In this document: one piece after another, positions 35,310-45,591 of the stretch | Layout: each line of letters opens with the position of its first letter | How positions within the stretch are numbered: position 1 is the stretch's first letter | Assembly: GCF_014635545.1 (NCBI RefSeq) | Contig: NZ_BMDA01000001.1 | Location: 202,739-266,738, forward strand | Reading direction: 5' to 3' | DNA length: 64,000 nt | From: Acinetobacter courvalinii | GTDB lineage: Bacteria > Pseudomonadota > Gammaproteobacteria > Pseudomonadales > Moraxellaceae | Notes under the pieces: model-generated | What the model was told of the DNA's origin: nothing | The model's input: the letters and a program-made list of their open reading frames with translations, nothing else | Databases searched by the model: none | Translations under genes and position numbers: made by a program

Positions 35310-35949
35310 GAAGGTGAGGAGACAGTTTGTTCAAAATATAGCAAAACAGTTCAGCAGTTTTCTGGGTATCGTATAACGCAGAGTGCGCTTCTTTGCCATC
35401 AAACTCGATTCCAGCCTGAATACAGGCACGTGCCAACACGGTTTGTCCGAACATCACCGCGCTTAGCGTCACCGTATCAAAGACTGAAAAGCTATGGAAC
35501 GGATTCTGGTTCTTCGTTCCAGAACGTGCAATCGCAGCTTGCAGGAAACCTAAATCGAAGTGTGCATTATGACCCACCAACACGGCATGGGTACAATGTT
35601 GCGCTTTGCGGACTTCATTTAAAGATTTGAAAATACGGCGTAAAGCAGTACGTTCATCTTCAGCCATGGCGATACGCATTGGGTTAGAAGGGTCAATACC
35701 AATGAAATCCAGCGAGCGGCGATCCAGGTTGGCACCTTCGAACGGATTGATATGCGCTTGAAACGATGGGCCCGGTACAAATTGACCGTTTTCATCGTAA
35801 ACAATTGGAATACACGCGATTTCAAGCAGTGCATCGGTTTGTGAGTTAAAACCTGCTGTTTCGACATCGACCACAACAGGCAAAAATCCACGAAAACGCT
35901 GACCAATCACAGGCGCTTTGTTTTCTTCTTGTGTCACACTTTTCTCCAT
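35284..35949 (-). CDS. rnt: Ribonuclease T
   Basis: 221 residues of the DEDDh exonuclease family: [21 protein letters not shown] (Exo I), [17 protein letters not shown] (Exo II) and [14 protein letters not shown] (Exo III with His and Asp). RNase T trims tRNA and 5S and 23S rRNA 3' ends and turns over CCA. The start overlaps the 3' end of pyrC by 16 bases, so they should share a transcript. The gene for one of its substrates, a tRNA, lies just downstream. Confidence 0.94.
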   Translation of the reverse strand: MEKSVTQEENKAPVIGQRFRGFLPVVVDVETAGFNSQTDALLEIACIPIVYDENGQFVPGPSFQAHINPFEGANLDRRSLDFIGIDPSNPMRIAMAEDERTALRRIFKSLNEVRKAQHCTHAVLVGHNAHFDLGFLQAAIARSGTKNQNPFHSFSVFDTVTLSAVMFGQTVLARACIQAGIEFDGKEAHSALYDTQKTAELFCYILNKLSPHLLDTLVTEP

Positions 35950-36968
35950 TGCAGCGTTTTGCCTGCATGAAGTGGAATGATTTTTTGATCTTCAAGATAA
36001 TCAAAAGACTCGGCAACCGTATTTTCTTCTTTCACCAAGGTGATGGTTGAAGTATTACGTGGTAAACCATAGAAATCAGCACCGAACATGCTGGCAAAAC
36101 CTTCCAGACGTTCCAGCTTGCCGACCTGGTCAAATGCCTGTGCATACAGCTCAATGGCATTGGGTGCGCTATAGCAGCCTGCACAGCCACATGCATTCTC
36201 TTTGGCATTTTGCGCATGCGGTGCGCTATCTGTGCCGAGGAAGAATTTTGGATTACCGCTGGTTGCCACTTCTAATAACGTGGTTTGGTGAGTTTGACGT
36301 TTTAAAATTGGCAAACAGTAGAAGTGCGGTTTAACACCGCCGACCAACATGTCATTACGGTTAAACAGTAAATGTTGCGGGGTAATTGTTGCAGCAACAT
36401 TACGATCCTGTTCAAGCACAAAATTAGCCGCATCGCTTGTTGTAATATGTTCTAGCACGACTTTTAATTGCGGGAATTGCTTGAGCAGTGGTGACAGGAC
36501 TTCATCCAGAAATCTTTTTTCACGATCAAAAATATCGACGTGATTATGTGTTACTTCACCATGGAGCAATAAAGGAACCTGATGTTCCTCAAGTTGTTCA
36601 ATCACGCCATATACCTTACGGATATCACTGACACCATTATCCGAGTTGGTGGTTGCACCGGCAGGATAGAGCTTGATTGCATTGACGAATTCAGATTCTT
36701 TGATTTTACGAACTTCATCCGGAGAGGTGTGATCGGTAAAATAAAGCACCATGCGTGGATCAAAATTCAGGCCTTCCGGTACATGAGCCAGAATACGCTC
36801 ACGGTATGCCAAAGCTTCTTCGACAGTTTTAACGGGTGGAACAAGATTCGGCATGCAAATTGCGCGGGCAAATTGTTTGGCTAAATCAGGGACAGTACGT
36901 TTTAAAGCTAAACCATCACGCAGATGAGCGTGCCAATCATCGGGTTGTAAAAGTGTAAGAGTATTCAA
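35934..36968 (-). CDS. pyrC: Dihydroorotase
   Basis: 344 residues, the class II single-chain PyrC. Metal and substrate motifs: [10 protein letters not shown] (HxH), [17 protein letters not shown] with the carboxylated Lys, [15 protein letters not shown], and [11 protein letters not shown] with the catalytic Asp. It closes carbamoyl-aspartate to dihydroorotate in pyrimidine synthesis. The start ATG is followed by [12 protein letters not shown], as in the family. Confidence 0.96.
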   Translation of the reverse strand: MNTLTLLQPDDWHAHLRDGLALKRTVPDLAKQFARAICMPNLVPPVKTVEEALAYRERILAHVPEGLNFDPRMVLYFTDHTSPDEVRKIKESEFVNAIKLYPAGATTNSDNGVSDIRKVYGVIEQLEEHQVPLLLHGEVTHNHVDIFDREKRFLDEVLSPLLKQFPQLKVVLEHITTSDAANFVLEQDRNVAATITPQHLLFNRNDMLVGGVKPHFYCLPILKRQTHQTTLLEVATSGNPKFFLGTDSAPHAQNAKENACGCAGCYSAPNAIELYAQAFDQVGKLERLEGFASMFGADFYGLPRNTSTITLVKEENTVAESFDYLEDQKIIPLHAGKTLQWRKV

Positions 36969-37130
36969 GGTCTACTTCAAACTTAAAAATAATACAAATA
37001 ATAATGCATAAACCGCGAAAATGGTAACTACAATTACGGATAAGTGGTTAAGCAAAGCACATGACAAAATGAGAAATTGTGTTATTTTTATGCGGCACAA
37101 GAACAGTGCATTATAAAAAGAGTCGTCGGG

Positions 37131-38402
37131 ATGGATAAGCAATATGATCTTGATCAATTAAGGAGGTCAAAAGAAGATCTAGAGCAGCTTGTTGCCCAAC
37201 ATGTCCAGTCCAAAAATGCCCATCAAACTTTACCCCCAAATCTGGAAAATGAATTCTGGAACTTCAATATCGACCGGACCCGGATGAATGCCATTCAATT
37301 TTTCGGTCAGGGTGTCATTACCTATACGATTTTCGTGTTGCTGATTTTACCCACCAATTTCATTGTAATACGCAACAGTGAAAATTTTGTTCTGGATTTT
37401 ATTTATAGCATCCTCAGCCTGATTGTGGTCGGCGCTGCGCTGTTCCTGTTTTGGGCCGTGTCCCGTTTTAAACAACTAAGTTCCTTATTCTATCCAGCTG
37501 TTTGTGTAATTGTTTTTCTGACCATCGTATTGACCTCATTGTTAATGATGAGTGTCTCCAATGTGGTCTTGCAAAATCAGGCTATGGTGCTGGTGGCATT
37601 CCTGTACATGTTAGGTTTCATCCTGAGTGGTATTCGACCGCTACATATGCTGTGGATTGGTTCTTTTGCGGCCTTGGGCATTGTTGTATTTCTATATGTA
37701 TTGAATATTCCCTGTGATTTTCTCATGATCGGCAGGACCCTGATTGGTAGTTTATTATTGGGTTTTTCAATTAGTGTGATGCTGACCTCCAAAGAGAGAA
37801 AAATCTTTATCAAATCAAAAATTTCGGAAATTGATGAGCAGATTTTACGCCTACAGGCCTCTGAACTGTTACATCTCAGTCAGCATGATGAACTGACCAA
37901 TGTTTCAAACCGCCGTACTTTTGAGGAAATGTGCACTTATTATTATCAGCAGGCCTGTACAGAACATACCGCCTTGTCAGTGCTGTTTATCGATATTGAT
38001 TATTTTAAAAACTATAATGATTTTTATGGTCACCAAATGGGAGATCAGGTCATTTCTGAAATTGCCAAAACGATTAAAGGCTCGATTCGGCATATGGACT
38101 TTGTAGCGCGGTATGGTGGCGAAGAATTTGTAGTGTTGCTTCCTGAAACCTCAGCTCAAGGGGCCTATGCGGTGGCGACCAATATCTATCGTGCGATTGA
38201 CCGCTTAATGATCCCGCATCAAAAATCGATGGTTTCTCATTATGTCACCATCAGTTTGGGGATTACGGTGTTTAACGGCAATGCAAAAATCAGTCAGGAA
38301 ATGCTGATCCATACCGCTGATAAAGCGTTATACCGTGCTAAGCAACTGGGACGTAACCAGATTTACTATCAGCCATTACCGGTCGTAGAAGAAAATATTT
38401 AG
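37131..38402 (+). CDS. Membrane diguanylate cyclase (GGDEF)
   Basis: 423 residues from the ATG. About six membrane segments span residues ~55-220 (IFVLLILPTNFIVI, FIYSILSLIVVGAALFLFWAV, and so on), with no known periplasmic sensor domain. A GGDEF domain follows: LTNVSNRRTFEEM, FIDIDYFKNYNDFYGHQMGD and the active-site GGEEF. RHMD lies five residues before GGEEF, which is the position of the inhibitory c-di-GMP I-site. It should make c-di-GMP and be product-inhibited. A TTG at 37077 could extend it but has no ribosome site. Confidence 0.9.
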   Translation: MDKQYDLDQLRRSKEDLEQLVAQHVQSKNAHQTLPPNLENEFWNFNIDRTRMNAIQFFGQGVITYTIFVLLILPTNFIVIRNSENFVLDFIYSILSLIVVGAALFLFWAVSRFKQLSSLFYPAVCVIVFLTIVLTSLLMMSVSNVVLQNQAMVLVAFLYMLGFILSGIRPLHMLWIGSFAALGIVVFLYVLNIPCDFLMIGRTLIGSLLLGFSISVMLTSKERKIFIKSKISEIDEQILRLQASELLHLSQHDELTNVSNRRTFEEMCTYYYQQACTEHTALSVLFIDIDYFKNYNDFYGHQMGDQVISEIAKTIKGSIRHMDFVARYGGEEFVVLLPETSAQGAYAVATNIYRAIDRLMIPHQKSMVSHYVTISLGITVFNGNAKISQEMLIHTADKALYRAKQLGRNQIYYQPLPVVEENI

Positions 38403-38409
38403 AACATAA

Positions 38410-38442
38410 AAAAACCGGATATCAAGGCGATATCCGGTTTTT
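38410..38442. terminator. Bidirectional terminator between the cyclase and the L,D-transpeptidase
   Basis: AAAAACCGGATATC (38410-38423) pairs with GATATCCGGTTTTT (38429-38442), a 14-base perfect stem with a five-base loop. Confidence 0.88.
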
Positions 38443-38460
38443 GTCTAGAACAATTCTGAA

Positions 38461-39672
38461 TTATTCCAAGAATTTTACAGTCACGCCTGAACGTACTTTG
38501 GCGCCCAAATCATTGGCATCCCAGTTGGTCAAACGGATACAGCCATGTGATGCAGTCTTAGAAATTAAAGACGGATTAGGCGTACCATGGATACCAAACG
38601 ATTTCTTGCTCAAACCGATCCAGATATTGCCGACTGGCGCATTTGGACCTGGTGGTAGAGAAAGCGGTTTAAGGTTTTTACCTTGTACAAAGTTTGATGG
38701 TGAGTAGCTATACCAAGGGTTTTTCGCTACGCCCACTACTTTATAGGTACCTGCCGGAGAAGGCGTATCAGTACTGCCAATTGTTGCAGGAAATGAAGCA
38801 ATCATCTGGTTATTGCTGTTGAATAAATACAGTTGACGTGCACCTTTATGCGCCACGATCAAATGAATATCTTCAGGCAAGTCATTGCGGACATTAGCCA
38901 CAATAATTTTTTCACCTGGTTTTTTAAAGGTTGCAGTAGGATTTAGCTTCTTCAAGAAAGCCTCGTCCATGTGGAATTTTTCACCCAGCATTTCTGTCAC
39001 ACGGGTGTAGTACAAGCCTTTCATTTTTGCCTGTAAGGCATAGTCTGACGGGATTGAATCCGCATACGGGCCTTTAAAGTCTGCTTCGGTCAGCGTGTAT
39101 TCTACATAAGCAGGTTTGGTTTGCTTGGCAACCAGTGCATCCCAGGTTTCTTTGGTTAATTGACCTGTAGGGGTAATACCGTTCATTTGCTGGAATGATG
39201 CAATCGCTTTTAAGGTATTTTTACCATTTGAACCATCAATGGCACCCGGTGAAGCATGTGCATTGTTGAGCATGACGTGCGCACGGGCATAGGCTGGAAG
39301 CTGGCCTTTAGGTAAACTTTCAGGCCATTCAGCATTATTCATGCTATCCAGGGTCCATGAAACTTTCGCCGCAGGAGCAGCAGTCGTAGTGCTTGAGTCA
39401 GGTGTATTTTCTAATTTTTGCGAAACAGCTGAAGCAGCGCCAGTATTCACCTGAGGTTCAGATGCGGCTTGGGCGACGACACTCGAAGCGGGTTGAGCTG
39501 CAACAGCTGAAGCAGGGCGCTCAAGGGCGAGAGGATCAATCGGATCTTGTACTGAACCAGCAATTTTTTTGGGATTTAATGGTTGCTCAGTTGTTGGAGC
39601 AGCAAAAGCAACATTAGCAAGAATACAACTTAAACTCATAGCGAGTAATGAGCGAACAAACATGTAATTCAA
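38461..39672 (-). CDS. L,D-transpeptidase (YkuD) with a peptidoglycan-binding domain
   Basis: 403 residues, exported by a signal peptide ending NVAFA|A. A Pro/Ala/Ser-rich linker (~30-110) leads to a PG_binding_1 domain (~135-190: PGAIDGSNGKNTLKAIASFQQMNGI). The YkuD domain, about 275-403, ends with HGTPNP...SHGCIRLTNWD, whose Cys is the catalytic nucleophile. Such enzymes form 3-3 crosslinks or attach proteins to peptidoglycan. In Acinetobacter similar genes are named LdtJ or ElsL-neighbours, but I cannot tell which one this is. It ends by a shared terminator. Confidence 0.9.
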   Translation of the reverse strand: MNYMFVRSLLAMSLSCILANVAFAAPTTEQPLNPKKIAGSVQDPIDPLALERPASAVAAQPASSVVAQAASEPQVNTGAASAVSQKLENTPDSSTTTAAPAAKVSWTLDSMNNAEWPESLPKGQLPAYARAHVMLNNAHASPGAIDGSNGKNTLKAIASFQQMNGITPTGQLTKETWDALVAKQTKPAYVEYTLTEADFKGPYADSIPSDYALQAKMKGLYYTRVTEMLGEKFHMDEAFLKKLNPTATFKKPGEKIIVANVRNDLPEDIHLIVAHKGARQLYLFNSNNQMIASFPATIGSTDTPSPAGTYKVVGVAKNPWYSYSPSNFVQGKNLKPLSLPPGPNAPVGNIWIGLSKKSFGIHGTPNPSLISKTASHGCIRLTNWDANDLGAKVRSGVTVKFLE

Positions 39673-39860
39673 CCTTATGAATTATTCATATTGAGATATA
39701 AGATATTGCAAGTATTACAGAAAATGAGCGCGCTTGCAGTAGCAGTTTTGTGTCAAAGCGAAAATTTATTTTAAGCCTGAAATTTTGTATGGCATTCAAA
39801 TTATAAATTCCAGGCTAACTTTGTTATCATGCGCGATATATGAAAATTTAGAGATTGGTA

Positions 39861-40934
39861 ATGACAACGTTGAAAAATGATCGTTTTTTACGAGCTTTAT
39901 TACGTGAACCTGTAGACACCACGCCCGTATGGATGATGCGTCAAGCAGGACGTTATTTACCAGAATATCGGGAAACACGTGCGCAGGCCGGTGATTTCCT
40001 ATCTTTATGCAAGAATACTGAATTTGCTTGTGAAGTGACATTACAGCCATTGCGTCGTTATGAACTTGATGCGGCGATTTTATTTTCGGATATTTTAACG
40101 GTTCCTGATGCGCTGGGTTTAGGCTTATATTTTGAAACAGGGGAAGGCCCAAAGTTTCATAAAACAGTACGTACTGAACAAGACGTTGCCAATCTGCCTA
40201 AACTCAATGCCAAGTCCGATTTGGCCTATGTCATGAATGCAGTTTCGACCATTCGTTCTGCTTTAGGCGGTCAGGTACCGTTAATCGGTTTTTCTGGCAG
40301 TCCCTGGACTTTAGCGACTTATATGATTGAAGGTGGTTCAAGCAAAGAATTCCGTTTTACCAAAAATATGATGTATGCGCAGCCAGAAGTTTTGCACGCA
40401 TTACTGGATCATCTGGCAGATTCAGTGATTGATTATCTCAATGCACAGATTGATGCCGGTGCTCAGGCAATCCAGATTTTTGACAGTTGGGGCGGTGCAC
40501 TGGCGCATAGGGAATATGTTGAGTTTTCCTTAAACTATATGAGCAAAATCATTGCCGGGCTGCAGCGAGAAAAAGACGGTCGCCGTATTCCGATTATTGT
40601 CTTCACCAAAGGTGGCGGGCAGTGGCTGGAAAATATGCTGACTACGGGTGCAGATGCATTTGGACTGGACTGGACCACACCACTTTACACTGCACGTGAT
40701 GTTATTGCAGGACGTGCTGCCTTACAAGGTAACTTAGATCCGGCGGTACTATATGGTTCAGTGGCTTCAATTGAGAAATCGGTCAAGGCCATGCTGGATG
40801 ATGCTTATGCCAATGGCGAGAAAACAGGTTATATCGCCAATCTGGGGCATGGTATTACCCAGTGGGTTGATCCGGCACGTCCGAAGATTTTTGTGGATAC
40901 CGTACATGAATACAGTGCGAAATATCTAGGCTGA
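39861..40934 (+). CDS. hemE: Uroporphyrinogen decarboxylase
   Basis: 357 residues with the HemE signatures [16 protein letters not shown] near the N-terminus and [17 protein letters not shown] in the middle, plus [12 protein letters not shown] and [10 protein letters not shown]. It decarboxylates uroporphyrinogen III to coproporphyrinogen III in haem synthesis. The ATG at 39861 is chosen. A TTG two codons upstream is in frame. Its promoter lies in the 188-base gap shared with the divergent L,D-transpeptidase gene. Confidence 0.96.
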   Translation: MTTLKNDRFLRALLREPVDTTPVWMMRQAGRYLPEYRETRAQAGDFLSLCKNTEFACEVTLQPLRRYELDAAILFSDILTVPDALGLGLYFETGEGPKFHKTVRTEQDVANLPKLNAKSDLAYVMNAVSTIRSALGGQVPLIGFSGSPWTLATYMIEGGSSKEFRFTKNMMYAQPEVLHALLDHLADSVIDYLNAQIDAGAQAIQIFDSWGGALAHREYVEFSLNYMSKIIAGLQREKDGRRIPIIVFTKGGGQWLENMLTTGADAFGLDWTTPLYTARDVIAGRAALQGNLDPAVLYGSVASIEKSVKAMLDDAYANGEKTGYIANLGHGITQWVDPARPKIFVDTVHEYSAKYLG

Positions 40935-40977
40935 TATTGAACAGATATTTAAAGTTAAACAGGCTAGGATCAGTTTC

Positions 40978-41772
40978 GTGCAGTTGATTGTATTACCACT
41001 CAGTTTTATCACTAAGGCAGCTTCGGCTGCCTTATTTGGGTTATTGCTGCTGATTGCATTTGCAGTCACGGCACCGATGGGAAGTCATGAATACTGGGGC
41101 TTCTTTCGCTATGACTATTTGCTGTTTTACGCCTTGCTCATTCAGGTCTGTCTGATCTATTTAAAACTGGAGTCATGGGCAGAAGCCAAGGTCATTGCCT
41201 TGTTTCATATCATGGCCATGGGGATGGAAATCTTTCTGACCCATCCTGCAATTGCATCCTGGCAATATCCGCAGCCTGCCGTATTTAAATTGTGGACTGT
41301 GCCGCTTTTCGCAGGATTTATGTATTCGGCTGTGGGCAGTTTTTTTGCACGCTCGTTACGGTTATATCAGGTTTCAATGGCAGATTTGCCACGTTTTAGC
41401 ACAATGTTGTGTCTGGCGGTTTTATCGTATTTAAACTTTATGACCAAGTTTTTTATTCCAGATATCCGGGTGGCTTTATTTATCTGGAGTGTGCTGATTT
41501 TCTGGAAGACCCGACTATATTTCCAGCTCCATCAACATCGTTTTAAAGTGCCGATGTTACCGGTTCTGCTGCTGTTGGCATTCCTGATCTGGATTGCTGA
41601 AAATATTAGTACTTTCTATCAAATCTGGCTGTATCCAAGTCAGGTGGATGCATGGCATATGGTGGGTTGGGGTAAGTTAGGATCTTGGTATTTATTATTA
41701 TTACTCAGTCTGGTTTTAGTGTTAAAAATTTTGGGTAATCGTGATAAAAATGGGACGTGGCAGCTGAATTAA
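40978..41772 (+). CDS. DUF817 integral membrane protein
   Basis: 264 residues with seven or eight membrane segments. Family motifs seen: HIMAMGMEIFLTHPAIASWQYP, FAGFMYSAVGSF and WIAENISTFYQIWLYP, near the C-terminus. It resembles Bacillus YoaT. The function is unknown. It begins with GTG 43 bases after hemE, with TAGGAT upstream, and is probably co-transcribed with it. Confidence 0.85.
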   Translation: MQLIVLPLSFITKAASAALFGLLLLIAFAVTAPMGSHEYWGFFRYDYLLFYALLIQVCLIYLKLESWAEAKVIALFHIMAMGMEIFLTHPAIASWQYPQPAVFKLWTVPLFAGFMYSAVGSFFARSLRLYQVSMADLPRFSTMLCLAVLSYLNFMTKFFIPDIRVALFIWSVLIFWKTRLYFQLHQHRFKVPMLPVLLLLAFLIWIAENISTFYQIWLYPSQVDAWHMVGWGKLGSWYLLLLLSLVLVLKILGNRDKNGTWQLN

Positions 41773-41940
41773 AGGCACTATCTTCAATTATTTGAAATTT
41801 TATTATGAATATTTCACATATATTTCAAAATTTATTTGCTAAAACAAGCCAAGCTGGTTATTTTAATTTGTGTGTAAAACAATTACACAACACAATAGTG
41901 ATAACAAATATTTAAATAATTTATGCTGGAGATCGTTCCT

Positions 41941-42411
41941 ATGTTAAAGAAAATTGCATTAGCTGCATTATTGGCCGCTGGTTCAAGTGTAGCAATGGCT
42001 GATAACGATGTAGGTTGTGGTGTGGGTACACAGGTTTGGGCGGGTCAAAAAGGTGTAGTGCCGAAAATTCTTGCGGCTACCACTAATGGTATCTTTACTA
42101 ACCAGTTACTCGGTATCACATTTGGTACTTTAGGTTGCCGTCAGGGTGGAACAGTGACTGCTCAGGTGGTCACGTTTACAAATGAAAATGCTGAATCTTT
42201 AGCGCGTGATATGTCAGTTGGTCAAGGTGAGAGCCTGAATGTACTTGCTGAGTTAATGCAGATCAAAGCCAATGATAAAGCACGTTTCTTTGCAGTATCT
42301 AAAGCAAACTTTGCTGAAATCTACTCAAGCAAAAACAAAAATACCCTTCAGGTATTAGACTCTTTACAAAGTGTAATGGCAAAAGATGCGGTGTTAAAAG
42401 CATACGTTTAA
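41941..42411 (+). CDS. DUF3015 periplasmic protein
   Basis: 156 residues. A short signal peptide (MLKKIALAALLAAGSSVAMA|D) leads to DNDVGCGVGTQVWAGQKG, GITFGTLGCRQGG and ESLARDMSVGQGESLNVLAELM, which are marks of DUF3015. The two Cys residues of the mature protein probably form a disulfide. Function unknown. The ATG at 41941 has GGAG nine bases upstream. An ATG at 41923 is less suitable. A terminator follows at 42425. Confidence 0.85.
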   Translation: MLKKIALAALLAAGSSVAMADNDVGCGVGTQVWAGQKGVVPKILAATTNGIFTNQLLGITFGTLGCRQGGTVTAQVVTFTNENAESLARDMSVGQGESLNVLAELMQIKANDKARFFAVSKANFAEIYSSKNKNTLQVLDSLQSVMAKDAVLKAYV

Positions 42412-42424
42412 TTTGCTGCATGAT

Positions 42425-42451
42425 AAAACCCTGTCTTGATGGCAGGGTTTT
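42425..42451 (+). terminator. Terminator after the DUF3015 gene
   Basis: AAAACCCTG (42425-42433) pairs with CAGGGTTTT (42443-42451). Read-through may still feed the next gene. Confidence 0.75.
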
Positions 42452-42492
42452 GTTATCGTTATTTTCCTTATACTTAAAATATTTGCTGCTGA

Positions 42493-44373
42493 ATGAAATT
42501 AATAACTTTTACGATAGCGTCTTTAATGTGTCATTTTGCACATGCCTCGATTGAAACGGATTTACAGCAATATTTGGACCTTGCTCAACAAAAACAATTA
42601 GATCAAAACATTACATGGCAACGTCTGATGTATGCCGATCAAAAACAAAATAGTGAAGTCAGTTATGCTGGTTATTTTTATGCCAAAGATGGCAAAACAA
42701 ATTTAAATAGCGAATTACAAGCTGATATCAAAGCCTTGTTTCAGCAAGCTGCAGATAATCAGTCGATCCGCTGTAAATTCCCTGCACGCAGCCATTGGTT
42801 GATGCAGCAGCTTCAGATTGACCCTCAACAACTGCCAAAAGTAAATTGTGTGGAATTTGATGAATGGATTAATCAAATTAAACCGCATAAAGCTACCCTG
42901 ATTTACGCAACGGATTTTATGGGAAATCCCAGTTCGATGTTTGGGCATACCTTGTTACGTCTAGACCCAAAAGACCAGAAGCAGCTCAATCTGGTGTCAT
43001 ACGCAGTCAATTATGCCGCAACCGTGAAAGGTGAGGACAACTGGTCCTATGCATGGAAAGGTTTAACTGGACAGTATCCCGGTGAATATTCATTAATGCC
43101 GTATTACCGCAAAGTGAAAGAGTATGGTGATTTTGAAAGCCGTGACTTGTGGGAATATGAACTCAATCTGACACCAGAAGAAACCCGCTTTCTGGTCGAG
43201 CATATCTGGGAAATGCAGCACGTCAGTTTTCCCTACTATTTCGTCAGCGATAACTGTGCTTACCGTTTGCTTGGCTTGATTGATCTGGTACGTCCGAATT
43301 TAAATTTAAAACAGCAGTTTAATTATGCTGCGATTCCGATTGAAACCTTGAAGGTTGTGGATCAGCAAAATCTGGTCAAAGAGGTGGTCTATCGACCTGC
43401 GCTGGAAACCCAGTTACTTGCTCAAGCCAAACAGCATGGCACAGCTTTGGCCAATGTTGCACATAAAGTCGCTTTTACCGAGGTCGAACAGACACAGCCA
43501 ATTCTCAAAAATTACAGTCAGTCTGAGCAGGCCAAAATTCTGGAAATGGCCTATGACGATTTATATCTGCAATTTATTAGCCGTAAAGTTGATACTGATT
43601 TTGCCCAACCGCAACTGCGCCAGCTCCTTGCTGAGCGTAGTCAGATTCAGGTGGATAAACAACGTCAGGAACCGACCCGACCACAGAAACAGCCTGTTGA
43701 AGGGCATCATGCACGCAATATTTCAGTCAATGTAGGTGAAGTACAAGGCCAGAGCTTTGTCGAACTTGGGCATCGTCAGGCCTATCACGACTTGATTGAT
43801 CCACAAGCAGGCTATCGCACAGGTACGCAATTACTGTTTCTGGATGGTAGCGTGCAGTATCGCGATGACAAGCTTAAAGTTGAGCACTTAGATTTTTTAT
43901 CGGTCAATTCATATAATCCGGTTCAACCTTTTAAATCGCCCTTAAGCTGGGGATTTAATCTGGGCTGGAAACAGGAAGCCATTGAAAACGGACAGTTTAG
44001 CGAAGATAAACAACATGGCGTGATGAACCTGAATATGCAAGCCGGCTATAGTCTGGCAGATTATGACCGTCGACATATATGCTATGGTCAGCTGCAAAGT
44101 CATATTCAAGGCGGCAAAGCGCTGGATAAAGGCTGGCGCGTTGGTGTCGGGCCTACAGTGGGGTGTATGAATGTATGGTCAGACAATATCAACAGTGTGG
44201 TACAGGTAGAATTACCCTATTGGCAAGATTTAAGTCAGTGGAATCTAAGAGTCGGTACCCAGCTTCAATATAGTTTAAATGCCAATCATGCTATGCGTTT
44301 GAATTGGGATTTTGAACAGCAGGATCATAAAGACTGGAATAAAGTAGGTTTAGCTTATATACGGTTTTTCTAA
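42493..44373 (+). CDS. DUF4105 (Lnb-type) outer-envelope protein
   Basis: 626 residues. Signal peptide of ~18 residues (FAHA|S). The N-terminal third is helical, and the DUF4105 core holds YATDFMGNPSSMFGHTLLRLD and YFVSDNCAYRLLGLIDLVRP. Those segments (SMFGH and DNCAYRLL) resemble the His-Cys active site of NlpC/P60-like folds. The C-terminal ~220 residues are alternating strands, ending in KVGLAYIRFF, with the terminal Phe of an outer-membrane beta barrel. I infer a barrel with an N-terminal periplasmic catalytic-like domain. In many Pseudomonas-type genomes DUF3015 and DUF4105 genes are neighbours, as here. Confidence 0.82.
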   Translation: MKLITFTIASLMCHFAHASIETDLQQYLDLAQQKQLDQNITWQRLMYADQKQNSEVSYAGYFYAKDGKTNLNSELQADIKALFQQAADNQSIRCKFPARSHWLMQQLQIDPQQLPKVNCVEFDEWINQIKPHKATLIYATDFMGNPSSMFGHTLLRLDPKDQKQLNLVSYAVNYAATVKGEDNWSYAWKGLTGQYPGEYSLMPYYRKVKEYGDFESRDLWEYELNLTPEETRFLVEHIWEMQHVSFPYYFVSDNCAYRLLGLIDLVRPNLNLKQQFNYAAIPIETLKVVDQQNLVKEVVYRPALETQLLAQAKQHGTALANVAHKVAFTEVEQTQPILKNYSQSEQAKILEMAYDDLYLQFISRKVDTDFAQPQLRQLLAERSQIQVDKQRQEPTRPQKQPVEGHHARNISVNVGEVQGQSFVELGHRQAYHDLIDPQAGYRTGTQLLFLDGSVQYRDDKLKVEHLDFLSVNSYNPVQPFKSPLSWGFNLGWKQEAIENGQFSEDKQHGVMNLNMQAGYSLADYDRRHICYGQLQSHIQGGKALDKGWRVGVGPTVGCMNVWSDNINSVVQVELPYWQDLSQWNLRVGTQLQYSLNANHAMRLNWDFEQQDHKDWNKVGLAYIRFF

Positions 44374-44441
44374 TCATGTATCATATTGATTAAGCTAATG
44401 AATTTGAAAAATTACAACAACTCCTTGAAGCGCTAAACGGC

Positions 44442-45236
44442 GTGGTTTCTGATGTACAGAACTGGCGAGTGCTACAGTCAGGTTGTTTAGATCACTGGAA
44501 TAGTATTAAAGAGCAAATCATTGAATATAAACAGAACGAGTATTTATTCTTTGATTCTTCTTCCTCAGTAGCTATCGATATTTATCAATTATTAGAACTG
44601 GACATCTATTTTAAAAATTTCTGTCTCGAGATAACGTATTTGATTCGTCTCGGCTATGACCTTGGTCTGGCAGCTGACCAGATCCGCAATATTTATCAGT
44701 CTGTCTATGCGTTCTGGCTGGCCTATGCAGACTTACGTTCTCTGATTCAACAGCAGGGACATTCGACTGGTATCACTGCGATTCAACTCGCCACTGACTA
44801 TGCACATGCCTTGTTATTGCTGTGCTGTGCAATCTGTTATGGCGATGAAACCGACATAGTAAAACTCATTGATGGATTGCTGGGTTATCCCTCAGATTGT
44901 TTAATTGACCTGATCAGTTATCCTTATCTTGAGGTGGAATCAATTAGTCCTGATTACGCGGTCAGTTATCCCTTTCAACAGCTCGATCAGCTCCTAAATA
45001 CAGGCGTAGATGCTTCAAGTATAGGGAAGTATGTAGAGCAGATCGAACGGGACCAGCAACAAGGCAAATATTGGTCAAAGAAGTTTTTTCATCACATTGC
45101 ATTATTTGGAAAGTGGCGCTTTGAGGCCTTAATTCTATGTAAACTTTATCAAATCGACCTGAATGAAATGACGCAATATCAAAGTTTTCCAGAGGTATTT
45201 TCGAAAATATCTGATCAGACTTCTACAATCACATAG
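44442..45236 (+). CDS. Protein of unknown function (264 aa), start uncertain
   Basis: I do not recognise this protein. It is soluble and helical, Tyr- and Leu-rich, without motifs (IYQLLELDIYFKNFCLEITYLIRLGYDLGL, YAHALLLLCCAICYGDE). The listed start is a GTG without a ribosome site. The frame stays open upstream to a stop at 44391 and those codons read as sensible helix (EFEKLQQLLEALNG), but contain no ATG. An ATG at 44398 is in another frame and stops after 12 codons. A small upstream deletion, frameshift or rare start is possible. The 3' end overlaps the convergent cupin gene by 22 bases. Confidence 0.6.
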   Translation: MVSDVQNWRVLQSGCLDHWNSIKEQIIEYKQNEYLFFDSSSSVAIDIYQLLELDIYFKNFCLEITYLIRLGYDLGLAADQIRNIYQSVYAFWLAYADLRSLIQQQGHSTGITAIQLATDYAHALLLLCCAICYGDETDIVKLIDGLLGYPSDCLIDLISYPYLEVESISPDYAVSYPFQQLDQLLNTGVDASSIGKYVEQIERDQQQGKYWSKKFFHHIALFGKWRFEALILCKLYQIDLNEMTQYQSFPEVFSKISDQTSTIT

Positions 45237-45577
45237 TATTTTTTCACAGCTTCCACCACTTCAAATGTTCCGGCGAATGCAGGTGGAATAATGCCTGCAT
45301 TTCCCGCAGTGACTTCAATAAAAGAATTGGTTTTCGCATCGTGGATACGCACAATGCCTTCAATGATCTGAAAGAATTCTTGCTTGTTTTCAGCAAATTG
45401 AATCTTCCAGGCACCGACTTCACACTGCCAGATGCCACAGTCCATATGCGGATGTTCATATAGGCCATAGGTGAGCCGTTCAGGATTACCCTGAACCAGA
45501 CGATCTGGCCGAGGATAATCAATGCTGGCTTCACTTTGTATTAAATGACCGAAGCCGGCGAGCTGAATGGATGACAT
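45215..45577 (-). CDS. Small cupin (DUF861-like)
   Basis: 120 residues of one cupin barrel: WQCEVGAWKIQFAENKQEFFQIIEGIVRIHD and the second motif GNAGIIPPAFAGTFEVVEAVKKYYVIVEV. This matches the DUF861 group (ureidoglycolate hydrolase and ethanolamine-linked cupins). Usual metal-binding His residues in motif 1 are largely lacking, so enzymatic activity is doubtful. It is 14 bases downstream of folE on the same strand. Confidence 0.8.
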   Translation of the reverse strand: MSSIQLAGFGHLIQSEASIDYPRPDRLVQGNPERLTYGLYEHPHMDCGIWQCEVGAWKIQFAENKQEFFQIIEGIVRIHDAKTNSFIEVTAGNAGIIPPAFAGTFEVVEAVKKYYVIVEV

Positions 45578-45591
45578 ATGCAGAATCCGGA

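Noticed and set aside
35226-35630. Plus-strand frame of 134 codons across tRNA-Glu and rnt
   Set aside because: It overlaps a certain tRNA and a certain RNase T gene on the other strand.
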